A stretch of 64,000 nucleotides of DNA from Azolla caroliniana (GCA_043228905.1 JBHGNT010000012.1:21080001-21144000), one strand, 5' to 3'; shown: positions 32,745 through 45,554, counted from the first letter of the stretch. Program-made: numbers and translations. The notes: generated by a model not told the origin, from the letters alone.

Positions 32745-33029
32745 CTTTTTATCATCATAACCCTCATTCTTCTCTTGGCACTCACTCTCACCATCAATTA
32801 TAAACTCTCTCTTACTATTATCAAGCCCTAAATCATGTGTATCGTTATTATCGTCATTGTCATCACGTTTAAATGTAAAGTTTTTGTCTCTTCCTAACTT
32901 CTCTTTTTCGTGGCTCTCATTAAACCTATCAGACTCGTCATCACAATTTAAACCATGAGAGTCTAGATTCCAACTTCTCTCACCATCACGACTTCCGAGT
33001 GTAGCACAACCATGAAGAGCTCAACCTTG

Positions 33030-33740
33030 ATTTCTCCTCTTGAGTTTATAGTAATCTTTGCCACGATCATAACCTTGTAGATCTCGAGCACTCTTTGTGA
33101 GTTTGTGATGATCTTTGTCTTTATCATAACCGTGTAGATCTTGATCTTTCTCCTGAAGCCCATGTTCTCTGTCACATGTCTCTTCATGACTGCATCCTTG
33201 AGTATCTTGGTCTTTCCCCTCTAGCCCACTTTCTTCACCACATGTCTCTTCATGATCGCATCCTTCTCGATCTTCCCTCTTGAGCCCACATTCTTCATCA
33301 CATCTCTCTTCATTATTGTATCCTTCTTCAGTGCATCTCTCTCTTCTCTTGAGTTTGCAATGATCTTCATGATGACAATCACAATCTCTCCCTTCAAGAT
33401 CGTGTTCTTCGTCACATGTTTCTCTTTTGTCGAGTTTGCAACGATCCTCGTAATGACCATAGTCATGTCGATCTCTCTTTTCAAGCCCACGTTCTTCTTC
33501 ATGACCGCATCCTTGAATATCCTGTTCTTCCGTTTTGAGCCCTTGTTCTTCATCGCATGTCTCTTCACGATCACATCCTCGAATATCTTGATCTTTTGTC
33601 TTGATCCCATGTTCTTTGTCATATGTCTCTTCATGCTCACGTCCTCGAATAGCTTGATCTTCCCTCTTGACCCCACGTTCTTTGTCGTGTCTCTCTTCAT
33701 AACCGCATCGTCAAATATCTCCATCTTTCCTTACGAGCCC
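33030..33740 (-). repeat. Degenerate ~60-66 bp tandem repeat in element G
   Basis: Recurring words CTCTTCATGACCGCATCC, TTGATCTTCCCTCTTGAG and CCCACATTCTTC at roughly 60-66 bp spacing. The minus strand reads as repeated peptide MKRHVTKNMGSRRKIKIFED with variation. This may be an expanded piece of a former coding region. Confidence 0.6.
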
Positions 33741-34565
33741 ACATTCTTCGTTGAAAGTCTCTTCATGACAATAATCGCGTTCATCTCGATCATCTTCATC
33801 TTCATCATCATTGACTAAACCATGAAAAGGTTGAGGCCCAAATCTTGACGTCATAACCGCTTATTACCAATCCGGAACTTCTTGATATAGTCTTTCGACT
33901 TTCCTTGCCAGCTTGAGATACTCCATCACTCTATCCTTATATCATGCAACAACATTTCAATGTCCTTCTTTACAAATGTAAGGATTACGAGCCTTGGACC
34001 ACCTTCTATTCTAATCGACTCCTCTAAGTCATAAGCAAGCAAGACCACATCCATCATTCGTGTTGCCTCCATTACCACATTGTGTTGTTCACGTTGGGTT
34101 CACCAAATAGATGTCGTGTGGCACATCACACACGTGCCAAACGTCGCGATGTGCGTGTCACACAGGCGCAGACAAGCACCGGGCCTATCTCCGCTAGTGG
34201 CTATGGAGGAGATAAATTAGCCATTTTAGGTTTATTGTCAAGTTGTTCTTTGTTGTCGAAGATGCACCCGAACTAGAATCCGTGGTGTGGTGGATTGATG
34301 TGTAAGCGGCGGTAATGTGGTGGTGTGCAATGTTTAGCGAGCGACAACGACGACAAAATGATATTTGCCGGTGCTATTTCCTTCCTAACGAGAATTCTAG
34401 AGATAGAGTGAATAACCACACGAAATGAAATTGTTGTAGCCGAAGTGACGCACTAATGTGGTTGTGAGTGAGAGAGAGAGAGAGAGACGGGAATTCAAGA
34501 AGTGTTTAAGATAGATAGATGGATGGATAGAAATTCCAATTCCGGGTTTGAACCCTTGACATCAA

Positions 34566-35112
34566 TGTTGAGAAACAAGACAAGTCACCAATAAGATAAG
34601 TAGGTTTTTTAATATTAAGATGTTGATTCAATACATAACTTGATTGATGCATAGATTGATCACCCTTTTCTTTTCCCTTCCTTTCTTACTTATATAGATG
34701 CCCCCATGTATATGATGCATGTGAGGGTGTAAGACATGCATACAATGCATGATTGCCATTTGGTGCTCATGCATCGCATGTGATGCATGATGACCATGTC
34801 CCTCATTCAAGCTCTAATGTACGAGCATTTACATGTAAAAAATACAATGATGAGATTACAACAAGTAACAACTTAGCCTAATGGTAAGTCAATTGTGTCT
34901 TAACTTGGAGGTGCAATGTTCAAACCTTACTTGCACCCCTTGGTATGCACGAAAATGTTATTAGGCCTTAGGGATTCTCATTTCATTCATATTTACAACA
35001 TGATAACGTACAAGTGTAACCATCGCCCCATTCATTGGTGTGCACATTGCACCTTCTCAATTTTCTCCGTTCCATGTGATTTTCACACCATTGCCGAAAA
35101 TCTTCACGACAG
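34566..35112 (-). repeat. 5' LTR of element G
   Basis: 547 bp reading TGTCGTGAAG ... CTCAACA on the minus strand, with a TATA-like TCTATATAAGTAAG (near 34,697). The many GCATGCAT-type words (34,705-34,800) are notable. The first end is firm, because it cuts Copia E's frame; the inner end at 34,566 is inferred from CAACA only. Confidence 0.5.
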
Positions 35113-36083
35113 CGTCTCGTCAGGAATATGCACGTAGGTGATTGAGCCAAAAATCTGGACATGTGATAAGTCCGGCTTCTTTCCAAAAAACCTCTCATGA
35201 GGGATTACATCGTGTACCCCCAAAGGTTGTACACCTGTTCATGAGATATACGGCCATGTTCGCCGCTTCTGCCCAATACGATTTCGGCAGGTTCTTCTCA
35301 TTCATCATTGTTCATGCAACGTATACTATGTGGCAATTCTTCCATTCGGCTACACCACTTTGCTGAGGTGAATGTCGACACGAGATTTCTTGTCGAATTC
35401 CTTCCTTTCGGAGATATGCCATGAATTCGTCCGAGAAATACTCCTTTCCTCCATCTGATCAAAGGTGTGCCGACCCGTGGCTTTTTTGACTTCATTTTTA
35501 AACTTTTGGAAGTGTCCGAACACTTCGCTCTTCTACCGCATAAGGTAGATCCATGTGTGCCTAGAGGAGTCGTCGATGAACATGACATAGTAGCGGCAAC
35601 CTCCAAATGTTGCGGTTTGGGCTAGTCCCCACACATCTGAATGTACTACATCCAGGATCCCTTTACTCACATTCCTCTCTTTCGGGAATGGATGTCGGTG
35701 TTGTTTTCCAAATTGGCACGCCCCACATATGCCTGTAATCTCTTTCTCAATCAATGTCGGGAGTCCGATTACGATTCCTTTCGACTAATTGATGTGGCCG
35801 ATTCTCTGGTGCCACAGTTTCAAGTATGTTTCGACTTTGAGGCCTTTTGCAAAAATAGCCGATTTCACCTCCTCTAATTCGAGGATAAACATTCGGCCTT
35901 CTCAACAACCATGAGCTATGATTTGATCATCCTTTTTGATGAACCACATTTCATTATTGAATCGTACTTGCATACCTTGTTCGACAATGTGGATGACCGA
36001 GACCAGGTTTTTTTTTATGGTTGGGACATGCAAGACGTTTTTGAGGTAGGTTTGTTTGTCGTCATTTTCGAATGGAACATTTC
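35113..36083 (-). pseudogene. Copia element E pol, integrase part (degraded)
   Basis: The minus strand encodes the region before integrase (NVLHVPTIKKNLVSV, WHQRIGHIN) and integrase (CQFGKQHRHPFPKE, LDVVHSDVWGLAQ, YYVMFIDDSSRHTWIYL), then WAEAANMAVYLMNR up to GSITYVHIPDET at 35,113, where element G cuts in. Frames change several times and stops are frequent. Its right end is cut by Copia F at 36,083 (TSD ATTTC 36,079-36,083) and it resumes at 41,923. Confidence 0.8.
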
Positions 36084-36512
36084 TGTTGAGCGAGCAAGCT
36101 CAACCGGATCTAGATTGACTGAATAAGCCTGAGCCGGATCAGCATCCGGAAGGATGAGCCGGATCGGGGAGACGGATCGGACAACCGGATTCGAGCGGGA
36201 ACCAAAAGCCTAGTAGTAGCCTAAACTACTAGGTAATCATTGTCTCGTAGTTAGTGTTAGTCGCACATAGGAATATTAAAGTACCTGTCATTACTTTATG
36301 GACTTGTATAAAAGCACTTACTGAGCACATTCTATGTACAGAGTTTTCAGAGTGATATTTTGAATTGAGTTTATGTTCTGCTCTCTCTCTTTCTCTCTCT
36401 GTCTCTCCCACACGTATTCTCTGTGTTAAGTTCTCCATTAAACCTTTTCTCATTTTCTGTTGTTATCCAACTGAACAAGTTTATTGAACACTTCCGCACG
36501 CTAACTTGTGCA
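36084..36512 (+). repeat. 5' LTR of Copia F
   Basis: It starts TGTTGAGCGAG and ends CTAACTTGTGCA. It contains TGTATAAAAGCACTT (TATA, near 36,305) and a short CT-rich microsatellite (36,380-36,412). Confidence 0.88.
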
Positions 36513-36605
36513 TGGGATCAGAGCGCGAGGGTTGAGAATCTCTACAGCCGACAGCCACTTTCGAAGACAAACCCTAATACCCAGTAAGGACAAATAGAGA
36601 AAGAT

Positions 36606-39600
36606 ATGGATAGAGGTATGGCGAGTTCACTTCCCACAGAGAAGCTCGACCAGAGGCTACTGGGGGCATGGATATTGGAGCTTCGTGGATGGAACGAACA
36701 AGGTAGTGCCGGAGCCGGCACACAATGACTTCACGGTTTAGGAGAAGGGAGCGAGTCGAGTATTGTACTACCTCGCGTCCTGTGTGCACGACCAGATGAT
36801 CGGCTACATAAAGGATGCAAAAATTCCGGAGGAGGCTTGGGGAAATTTGAGGAAGATTTACGCCGCGAGTACCACAACCCGTAAGTTGCAGCTCCGGCAA
36901 GAGCGGAACAACATCCGGCAAAGAGACATGTCGGTTACGGATTACACCACCAAGATAAAGGAGATTTGTGACAGACTCGGGTCCATCAATGTGACTGTGA
37001 ACGAAGACAAGATGGTATAAATCTGCCTTGGTGGTCTAGCGCAAAGGTATGGCCCAATCTGGACAGCGATTAGCACCCGGGAGAAGCCACCGTCCTTCTT
37101 CGACTTACAATCAATGTTGATGGTCGAAGAAAACCACGTGATCGGGTCGATACCACTCAATTTGACAGCCGAATGTTGTACACGGAGTCAGATCGGCCTC
37201 GTGGACATGGTGGACGAGGTGGGTCGGCACGCAATGGAAGCAGTTGGCAAGAGCAGGACCGAAGGCACAGAGGTAGTGCCAACAGCCGTTCTGGAAGGTA
37301 CTATGGCAAGAAAGGCCATAGGGAAAACGAGTGCCGGAAGAAGCACGTTGATTCGGACAAATTCGGATCCGGCAAAGCCGGTCGGGAAAACCGGCAAAGC
37401 TCGCACTACGTAGAAGGATCAGAAGGATCCAAAACCGGGAAGACCGGTTAAGGGCCAGTCTTCGTGATGAAGCACAATGCTAACTCGATGAAGAAGACCA
37501 CTTCCAAATCGGAGGAAATATGGTACGTTGATTCCGGAGCGTCCAACCACATGACGAGCCATGAAGAGTGGTTCTTTTTTTTTTGAGAAATCGGAACAAC
37601 CGGGAATTGTCGAAACCGGAAATGACACCCCTCACCTGATTGTGCATGTCAGAGAAGTCCCTTTAAGCCATGTCGGACAAAAGGGAAAGCTGATGAACGT
37701 CATACACGTTCCGACTATCACAAAAAACCTGGTATTGGTCGGACAAATCGTCGACCAGGGAATGCAGGTGTGGTTTACGCACCTCGGGTGCTTCATCGAG
37801 GAAGAAGGTCGGATAATTGTGCAAGGGCACAGAGAAGGGAGGATGTTCATCCTCAACACTAATGAAGTTAGCACCGCAATGTTTGCCACAAGACAGAAGA
37901 TTGAATCAGACATCGATCTCTGGCACAAGCAGATCGGCCACGTCCATTACCGGAGGCTTCAGGACATGCAATCGAAACAAGTTGTGTTCGGTTTGCAGAA
38001 ATTCAATGGCCGGAAGGCCCAAGTTTGTGAAGCCTACCAACTCGAGAAGCAACAACGGCTTCCATTCCCCACCGAATGAAACCAGAGCAGTAACAAGCTC
38101 GAACTAATACATTCGGATGTATGGGGACTGGCACAGAACGTTAGTCTTGGCGGGAGTCGATACTTCGTCTCCTTCATCGACGACTACAGCCGGCACACAT
38201 GGATCTACCTCATCAAACAAAAGAGCGAAGTCTTCAAATGTTTCCGAACCTTGCAAAGCTTAGTTGAACAGGAAACGGAGAGGAAGATCAAGTGCCTGCG
38301 ATCGGATGGCGGAAAAGAATACTTTTCCATCCAAATCAACGGTTATCTACAGCATAACGGAATTAAGAGAGAATTCAGTTGCAGATACACACTGGAGCAA
38401 AACGGTGTGGCCGAAAGGAAGAACTAGTCGATTGTCGACGCGGCAAGGGCAATGTTGGAGGAGAAAAGCATGCCCCAATTCTACTGGGCTGAGGCGGTCC
38501 GAACAGTCGTCTACATCCAAAACTGGATCGGAGACAAGGTGTCAACACATGAGTTGTATTCCGGGTGGAAGCCGAACTTGAGGCACCTTCGGATATTCAG
38601 TAGCATAGCATATGTGCATGTACCGGATGAGAAGCGGAGGAAGCTTGATCCGAAGTCGGAGAAGTGCATCCTAGTCGGTTACTCGCATGAGAAGAAGGGG
38701 TATAAGTGTTATAACCCCCGGTGAGTAAGCTAAGATGTTGAGTTCGACGAGAGGGCATCGTGGTACTCTCTACCGACTCCGACTTCCGACTCAGACCCAA
38801 TTCCGGAAGATGAGGCTAGTGAGCCTGAGGAAGTCCAGATAGAAGATGACAAGTTGGAGACTCTAGAAGAGAGTCTGATCTCATTCCGACTAAGTGGGCC
38901 GAATGAGCGGCTGTGTCAGGATGACGAGTCGGATGAGGAACCGACGAGTAGTGGAGACTATGTTGTGCTCTCCCCGCGCAAGGAACCGAGGAGATGGTTC
39001 ATGCGCAAAGAGAAGGGGAAGAAGAGGATGCCGAAATACGAAACCGGCAACGTTGAGTCGGATCGGAGCGAATTCGACTCCGAAAAGGATGAAGGCGAAT
39101 CTTCGGGAACGAAGTCCGAATCGGCCAAGAAGGGCCCCAAACTGGGTGATGACAAGTTACGCCGGTCTTCCCGCCAAAAGAACCACGTTACGTGGTATGG
39201 GTACAATGAGTACATGGCGCATCACTATGCGCACATGACCAAAGTGGCGGAAGTGCGTGAGCCGGAGAGCTACGCAGAAGCCGCAAAGGACGCAAATTGG
39301 CGTGCCGCTATGGAAGAAGAAGTGTGGGTACTCGATGCCAACGACACATGGGACCTCATTGACCCTCCCCGACAGTGTAAACCGATCGGTTGTAAAATGG
39401 TGTACAAGGTAAAGTACAATGCCGACAGTTTGGTTAACCGGTGCAAGGCCCGGTTAGTGGCGAAGGGATACGCACAAACCCACGGATTCGACTATGACGA
39501 GACCTTTGCTCCGGTAGCAAAGATGACGACAGTGCGTGTGGTACTAGTGGTTGTTGCGGCAAGGGGGTGGCATCTTCACCAGATGGACGTGAAGATTGTG

Positions 39601-41138
39601 TTTCTTCAAGGTGACCTTGAAGAATGGGTCTATATGATCCAACCTCCTGGTTTCTAGTCGGAGATGAACAAGTTGGCGGTGTGCCGGCTTAAGAAGTCTC
39701 TTTACGGTATGAAACAAGCCCGCCGAGTTTGGAATGTGAAGATCACGCACCGGCTGCATAAGGTTGGGTTTGTGACCTCTAAATCCGACTCCTCATTGTT
39801 CGTTTGGCAAAGTCCGGACGGTCCGGTTTGCATCTTACTTTATGTAGATGATTTAGTCATCACTGGACCCAGACTCAATGAAATCAATCGTGTCAAGGCC
39901 CAGCTGTCGGACGCACTTGAAATGAAGGACCTGGGGATCTTCATTATTTTCTTGGGATCGAGGTGATCCGAACCCCCAATGGCATATTGCTCTCACAACG
40001 ACACTACATGTTGAATATGTTGTACAAGTTTGGCATGACGGAATGTCGACCTGTCTCCACACCCCTGGACCGGAACCAAAAGCTTCGTCCCAACTCCGAA
40101 CCGGCCTGCAATGAGAAACGGTTCCGACAAATTGTCAAAAGCCTCATATACCTGACAATCACTCGACCCAACATCAGTTACCCAGTCGGAGTGATCAGCC
40201 AGTTCATGCAGAAGCCGACCGTCGAGCACCTTCAGTGTGCACACTGGATACTCCGGTATGGGAGTGGCATGAAGGATCGGGGACTGTTATACCGGCATGG
40301 TATAACTGAAGAGCTACTCGGATACACAAATGCCGACTAGGTTGGTGATGCATCGGATCACTGATCCACCTCTGGTTACATGTTTTCTCTCGGAAGCACG
40401 GTGGTTGCATGGAGCAACAAAAAGTAGCCAACAGTGGCTCTGTCGAGCACTGAGGCTGAATACCGGGGCGCTACCAATCCCACTTGTGAAGCCATCTAGC
40501 TTCGGCGACTGCTGCGAGATCTCCGGATCGAGGTGCCGACCCCAATCCTGATCTACTATGACAACATGAGCAGCATACAGCTCGCCATGAACCCCGTATT
40601 CCATGCTCGAATGAAGCATATAGAAGTGCATTATCACTTCGTGCATGAGCGGGTCCTGAGTGGTCAAGTCGAACTTCGGTATGTTCAGACGGATCAGCAG
40701 GTTGCCGACATCTTCACCAAACCGCTCGAATCGGACAAGTTGCAGCACTTCTCGGAGATGCTCGGCATTCAGCATCTCGATGTGCTGCACTTGAGAGGGA
40801 GAACAGGAAAGGGAACGGATAGCACTGAACAAGGAATTGGAGAAGAAGAAAGAACCAACAAAGGGGGAGACCAGAGGAAAAAGCGGGCCGAGTCAACAAA
40901 GGAAGTCGGCACATCCGAACAAGTCGGAATGAGTGGCAGCGGCGGCAGAGTCAACAAGGACAGAGCCGACTGGAAGGAGAAAGCCAAGACCCGGACATGG
41001 TCTAATGTGGTGAAGGGCCTAAAACCGGAAGACGAGTTGGAGAACACCAACTCAGACAAGAGTGGGAACAAATCGGAGACAACCGATTCGCTTCATCAGT
41101 TGGATTCGGAGGAGCCGGATCAACTAAAGGCCAAGTAG
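36606..41138 (+). pseudogene. Copia F gag-pol with many stops and frameshifts
   Basis: Gag starts at about 36,606 (MDRGMASSLPTEKL), with LYYLASCVHDQMIGYIKDAK and ICDRLGSINVTVNED. The CCHC region (near 37,300) is damaged. Protease follows (YVDSGASNHM, 37,520), then HHCC (HKQIGHVHYRRL), integrase (LIHSDVWGLAQ, FIDDYSRHTWIYL, LRSDGGKEYF, then AERKN directly before a TAG near 38,425), RT (KARLVAKGYAQTHGFDYDETF, LLYVDDLVITG) and RNase H pieces (YYDNMSSIQLA, TKPLESDKLQHF). Stops near 36,740, 37,018, 38,078, 38,425, 39,656 and 40,338 and shifts near 37,580 and 39,964 mean it is dead. The frame after RNase H stays open for about 130 further codons, hydrophilic, to 41,138. Confidence 0.85.
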
Positions 41139-41414
41139 ACACAGACGCAGCGGAAGTCGACGCCAACTCGAAGGAACCGACGGGTCAACAAGCGTTGGAA
41201 TCGCAACAGCGAGGGAGCTGAAATGGGCTTGTTGAGCAAACAAGCCGACCAAGGAGGTCAAGGTGCGCAGAACCAGAAGGGTCACGGAAAACAGGACCGG
41301 ACCGAACAAGGAGCGCAAGCAAGGCGGAGCAACGCCAGAAGGAGCCCAGTAGAAGAACCGATTGTAGCGGACACTAACACCACGATCCGACCTCAAGTTG
41401 AGCTTGAGGGGAAG

Positions 41415-41757
41415 TGTTGAGCGAGCAAGATCAACTGGATCCGGATCGGTTGAATAAGCCTGAGCCGGATCGACATCCAGAAGGATGAGCCGGATCGGTA
41501 TCTAGATGGTATCCGGAAACAACCGGCCGGATCGGGGAGACAGATCAGAGAGTCGGATTCGAGTGGGAACCGGAAGCCTAGTAGTAGCCTAAACTACTAG
41601 GTTATCATTGTCTCGTAGTTAGTGTCAGTCGCACGTAGGAATATTGAAGTACCTGTCAGTACTTCTATCAGTCCTTTTTGTATAAAAGCGTTGACTGAGC
41701 ACAATCTATGTACAGAGTTTTCAGAGTGATATTTTGAATTGAGTTTATGTTCTGCTC

Positions 41758-41817
<60 letters not shown>

Positions 41818-41922
41818 CCACGCGTATTCTCTGTGTTAAGTTCTCCATTAAACCTTTTCTCATTTTCTGTTGTTATCCGACTGAGCCGGTTTGTTGAACG
41901 CTTCCGCACGCTAACTTTTACA
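41415..41922 (+). repeat. 3' LTR of Copia F
   Basis: TGTTGAGCGAG to ACTTTTACA, with an expanded CT/CGCT microsatellite (41,755-41,818) and an extra segment near 41,500 compared with the 5' LTR. Confidence 0.88.
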
Positions 41923-43200
41923 ATTTCCAACATGCCGAACTGGGTGAGTCGTATCATCTCCAGTTTTGACATAGTCGGGCCGATTGGGCTTTCGTAATTC
42001 TCGAAACTAATCTTCATGGGACGTCATGTGATTGGATGCTCCCGGGTCGATAAACCATATCCTATCTGAAGAAGAGGTGCTAGTCAGAGACTAAGCCGAC
42101 ATTGAATGTGCTTCATGCCTCATTACGAACATCCCGCCACAATTGTCATAGTCGAAATTCGAAGCATAGTTCGTGAGTTGTTGGCTAGTTGAAGTCGAGT
42201 CTCGTATTTTTTTCGGCACTTCTCTTCATAGTGGTCGTGTTTTCGACAATACCCACATTCAATCGGGTTGTTACGATTGCTCGATTTGGCAGGGTGGCTC
42301 CCCCTTCTGCCGAACTCTCTGGGATTGTTCTTGTCCTCTTGCCACTGGTGGGAGTTACGCTCTTGGGTCGGCCAACCATGTCGGCCTCGTCTGAACCGAC
42401 CTCATTACCTCTTCTATCATCCGACTATGAGTAGAGCATCTGCCCATCAGGCGCATTGTTCCTTTGTGGAACATGATTTTCTTCGACCAATAGAATAGAT
42501 TGAAGGTCAAAAAAGGAGGGGGGTTCTCCCTCACAACAATGGCCGATCTAATCACGCCGAATCGAGGTGTCAAGCCGCCGAGGCATATTTGCACCATTTC
42601 TTCATGGTCGATGACGAAATTAATCGAACCGAGGGCATCACACAACTCCTTGATATTCAAGGTATAATCGGTGTTCGTCATGTCCCTCTATTGCATGTCC
42701 CTCCAAGTTGGAGCTTTCAAGCAGTCGTATTGGCCGCAAAAATCTTCTTGAGATTTCCCCAAGCTTCTTTCGGCATTTTCGAATCTTGAATATAGCTGAG
42801 CATGTGATCATGAACGCATGATATAAGGTAGTACAACACACGGCTCGCGGCCTACTCCCACGCTAAGTAGTCGGCGGCGTGTGTCAGATTGGGTTGCGTT
42901 TCGTGAACTCCCTCAATGTAGCTCCAGTAACCTTGTTTGACAAGATACTGATGCATCTTGAACTCCCAAGATGCTAAGTTTGTTATATCGAGCTTCTCTG
43001 TGGGAAAAGCACTTCCCATCTAGGTGTTCATTGTCGAACTTCTTCTAGTCTTGATGCGAGCCGTGTAGAAATCGTCTCTACAACGATCAGTTGGTTCTCT
43101 GCGAGGTTGAGCACAACACATGTAAAGCCGATGGGCTTGGATCCAGCTACCACGCGCTCTGATACCATATAAAGAATCGAGAGTGATTTTGTGCAGCGGA

Positions 43201-43268
<68 letters not shown>

Positions 43269-43432
43269 ACGTAATGTAGAAGAGAGAAAGAGAGAGAGGG
43301 AGAGAGCTCTAGACAAGAAACTGTATATTACATCCAACAACAACTAAGTTACAAAAGGTTGGTTTAAATACCAACTAGTCTAGGGCAAATGCCCTTTCTA
43401 CTAATTACAGAAATGTCCTAGTAAGTTGTCCA
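41923..43432 (-). pseudogene. Copia element E: 5' LTR, primer site and gag (degraded)
   Basis: On the minus strand the likely LTR (43,432-43,168, inner end next to TGGTATCAGAGCGCG at 43,167-43,153) is followed by gag from the ATG at 43,020 (MGSAFPTEKLDITNLASWEF). The segments VLYYLISCVHDHMLSYIQDSK and TDYTLNIKELCDALGSINF follow. Zinc-knuckle remnants and protease lead to HPVRHVGN at the F insertion point. Several stops and shifts interrupt it. Removing F joins GN to VPFENDDKQTYL in one frame, confirming that 35,113-36,083 belongs to the same element. LTR limits are approximate. Confidence 0.75.
43206..43268. repeat. (TG)n microsatellite in the E LTR
   Basis: About 31 TG units, uninterrupted, followed by CACGTAATG and a GAGA-rich stretch. 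Confidence 0.97.
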
Positions 43433-44429
43433 CCGCCTAGTGTGAACACTATTCCTATGGGAAGTTGAGTTCGATTCTCAACAAGGGTTTACATGAACTC
43501 GAATTGTACTAAAATCTCTGTTTTTACAAGAGTAAAAGATGCATATCAATACTTTAAAGAAGTATGTTGCACAACAAGATACCATATGGTGAACATGTGC
43601 TTCCTTGATTAACAAAAAACCATTAATGATTGTGTTGATGGTAATTAAACCTTGCAAATGCCATTTACTTCACAAATTTTGTAGGGGAGTTCTCAAACTG
43701 AAGAAGAGGAGAGCATTGTGGATACCTTGATAACTATGTGATATGTTCAAATTGATATATTAATGTTTACATCTAAGTTTGGCAATTTTGACAGTTTATG
43801 AATATCGTCTACATTTTAGGAGTTATGGATTTATCAAAATTGTTTATGAATATTGTATACATTTCTTTGGTTGTGAATTTATGGATGTTAATGAGCACTA
43901 AATTTATAGATGATGGCATTAAGGATTACCTCTTATACTTAAAACATGTTCAAGTCTAACAATATATGTAACTTCCACTTCTGGAACCTACATCTCCTCA
44001 AGATGGTGAAACCATTAATCTTAACTTGTGCCTTGAGTTAACCATTGTGATTTTCTTTAAGTTAACTACATTTCACATCTGCAGACCTTCAATGTTTAAA
44101 CATTTATTGAAAAACTATTCAATTTTAGAAATTATCATCTTGAAACTTGTTAAATCTCAAAAAATTAGCAAATTTTACATGCTATTTAAAACATGTGATA
44201 GTGTATCAAGTTTCTGAAAATTGCATAAAATCGCAAGATTATAAAAGGAATCTATAAGTGGAATGCGTGATCCCTCCACTTGTGAATGCGAATGTGTTCA
44301 AAGTGACTTTTATTTGCTTTTTAGAATGGGGTTTGACCCGTTTCACTTTGATGTGGTCCTTTGGCCTAGAGCTTTAACAAGAGTTCTATTCTATTCCCTA
44401 AAATATCTTGACGTAGTGGTACTATTACC
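43433..44429. other. AT-rich intergenic DNA, no gene seen
   Basis: No coding pattern. Near 43,470 a GAGTTCGATTCTC word resembles a tRNA B box, but no full tRNA or SINE can be drawn. Confidence 0.5.
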
Positions 44430-45236
44430 TTAGTATAGGCTCGCAAAGAAATGCGAAAGATGACACGTCGTAAGAGATGAGTGTGGGAAGCATCTCAATA
44501 TTGGGATCTCAATCATATGCTCATGAGTAGCGATTGCGCCACTGCCTAGAAGAGACTACGAGAACGAAGACCACAAACATCCATCGAGGATCCTAATACT
44601 TGGTGCACATATACAGAGAGACTTTACTAAGTCCCGAACTAGCCACCCATTCTTATGCCTTCTACACCTCGACCTATTATAGAGACATTTTTTACGACAT
44701 GTACGGTCACTAAGGTAATAAAGAAATTACAACATAGAAAATCCATGGATCACATAGGATTGCGAGCTGAACACATCATATATGCTCTAGATTTCCTAGC
44801 TCCTTTTCTCACTTCACTCTTCAACCATGCCCTTGTGTAGGGTTTTCCACCGCATTGGACCATGAACACAATGGCCCCTATACATAAAGGAGGGGACCCA
44901 AATACATACATGATCATTATGATTGGTCATATGCTTGCTAAACTATATGGTGCAGTAATGGACGTAGAGCTCAATGATTATATGGAGACATTAAGTATTC
45001 ACGCTTCTGAACAAGCCGATATCAGAAAAGCCTTCTCCACTATTGAGCATATCGTCACACGTAGATGCCTAATTGACTAGGCCAAGGCTCGCAAGAGGAA
45101 ATTATATTGTTGTTTTGTGGACTTCCACAAAGCCTTTGACAGTTCCTAGAGATCAGTTGTTAGATAGGCTTAAATGTTTGGAGATACCAAATGACATTAT
45201 TTGGGCCATCTATGCTTTATATGAGCAAGTCTCTAG

Positions 45237-45487
45237 TGATGAAGATCCGACCGACCACAACCGGTTATCACGTGTGCAAATGTGGGGCAAAGATCGAAAT
45301 GACAGAAAACAGAAAACAAGAAATGAAAGTACAAAGACAAGTATTTTTAACGTGGAAATCCTGATAGGGAAAAATCACGGGAGGCCACAAACTCCAATAA
45401 CTATATCTATGGGATAAAGGAATACAACAAGAAATTTCAAGGCAACGACCTTCAGTTCTTCTTTGTCAGATCGACGGTTACAAAGGA

Positions 45488-45554
<67 letters not shown>

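Larger units (their letters stand above)
31502..35112 (-). mobile_element. LTR element G without recognisable gag-pol (LARD-like)
   Basis: On the minus strand an LTR starts at 35,112 (TGTCGTGAAGATTTTCGG) exactly where Copia E's reading frame (YVHIPDET) is cut. About 112 bp of the same sequence recurs at 31,613-31,502, preceded in sense by a purine tract GTGGGGGTGGA (31,614-31,624), as a 3' LTR start should be. A2 interrupts this 3' LTR. Internal DNA (31,625-34,565) has only low-complexity or acidic ORFs and no RT or integrase that I can see, so it looks non-autonomous. Its LTR start and purine tract match those of gypsy A1, suggesting A1-like elements mobilise it. Confidence 0.65.
36084..41922 (+). 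mobile_element. Ty1/Copia retrotransposon F (degraded)
   Basis: LTRs 36,084-36,512 and 41,415-41,922 both start TGTTGAGCGAGCAAG. The TSD ATTTC is at 36,079-36,083 and 41,923-41,927. The primer site TGGGATCAGAGC follows the 5' LTR at 36,513. A purine tract (GAGCTTGAGGGGAAG, ending 41,414) precedes the 3' LTR. Gag-pol is present but broken. The LTRs differ by indels (429 versus 508 bp; an extra GGATC-type segment near 41,500 and an expanded CT microsatellite), so F is older than D. Confidence 0.9.

Noticed and set aside
33252-33818. 188-codon plus-strand ORF with Phe/Ile-rich sequence
   Set aside because: It is the complement of the tandem repeat in element G; composition is repeat-driven and no membrane protein family is evident.
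34868-34950. tRNA-derived SINE (A-box-like TAGCCTAATGGTA, B-box-like GTTCAAACC)
   Set aside because: It lies within the LTR of element G, and no SINE tail, TSD or full tRNA fold is visible.
43028-43343. ORFs coding for His-Thr repeats
   Set aside because: Translation of a (TG)n microsatellite.
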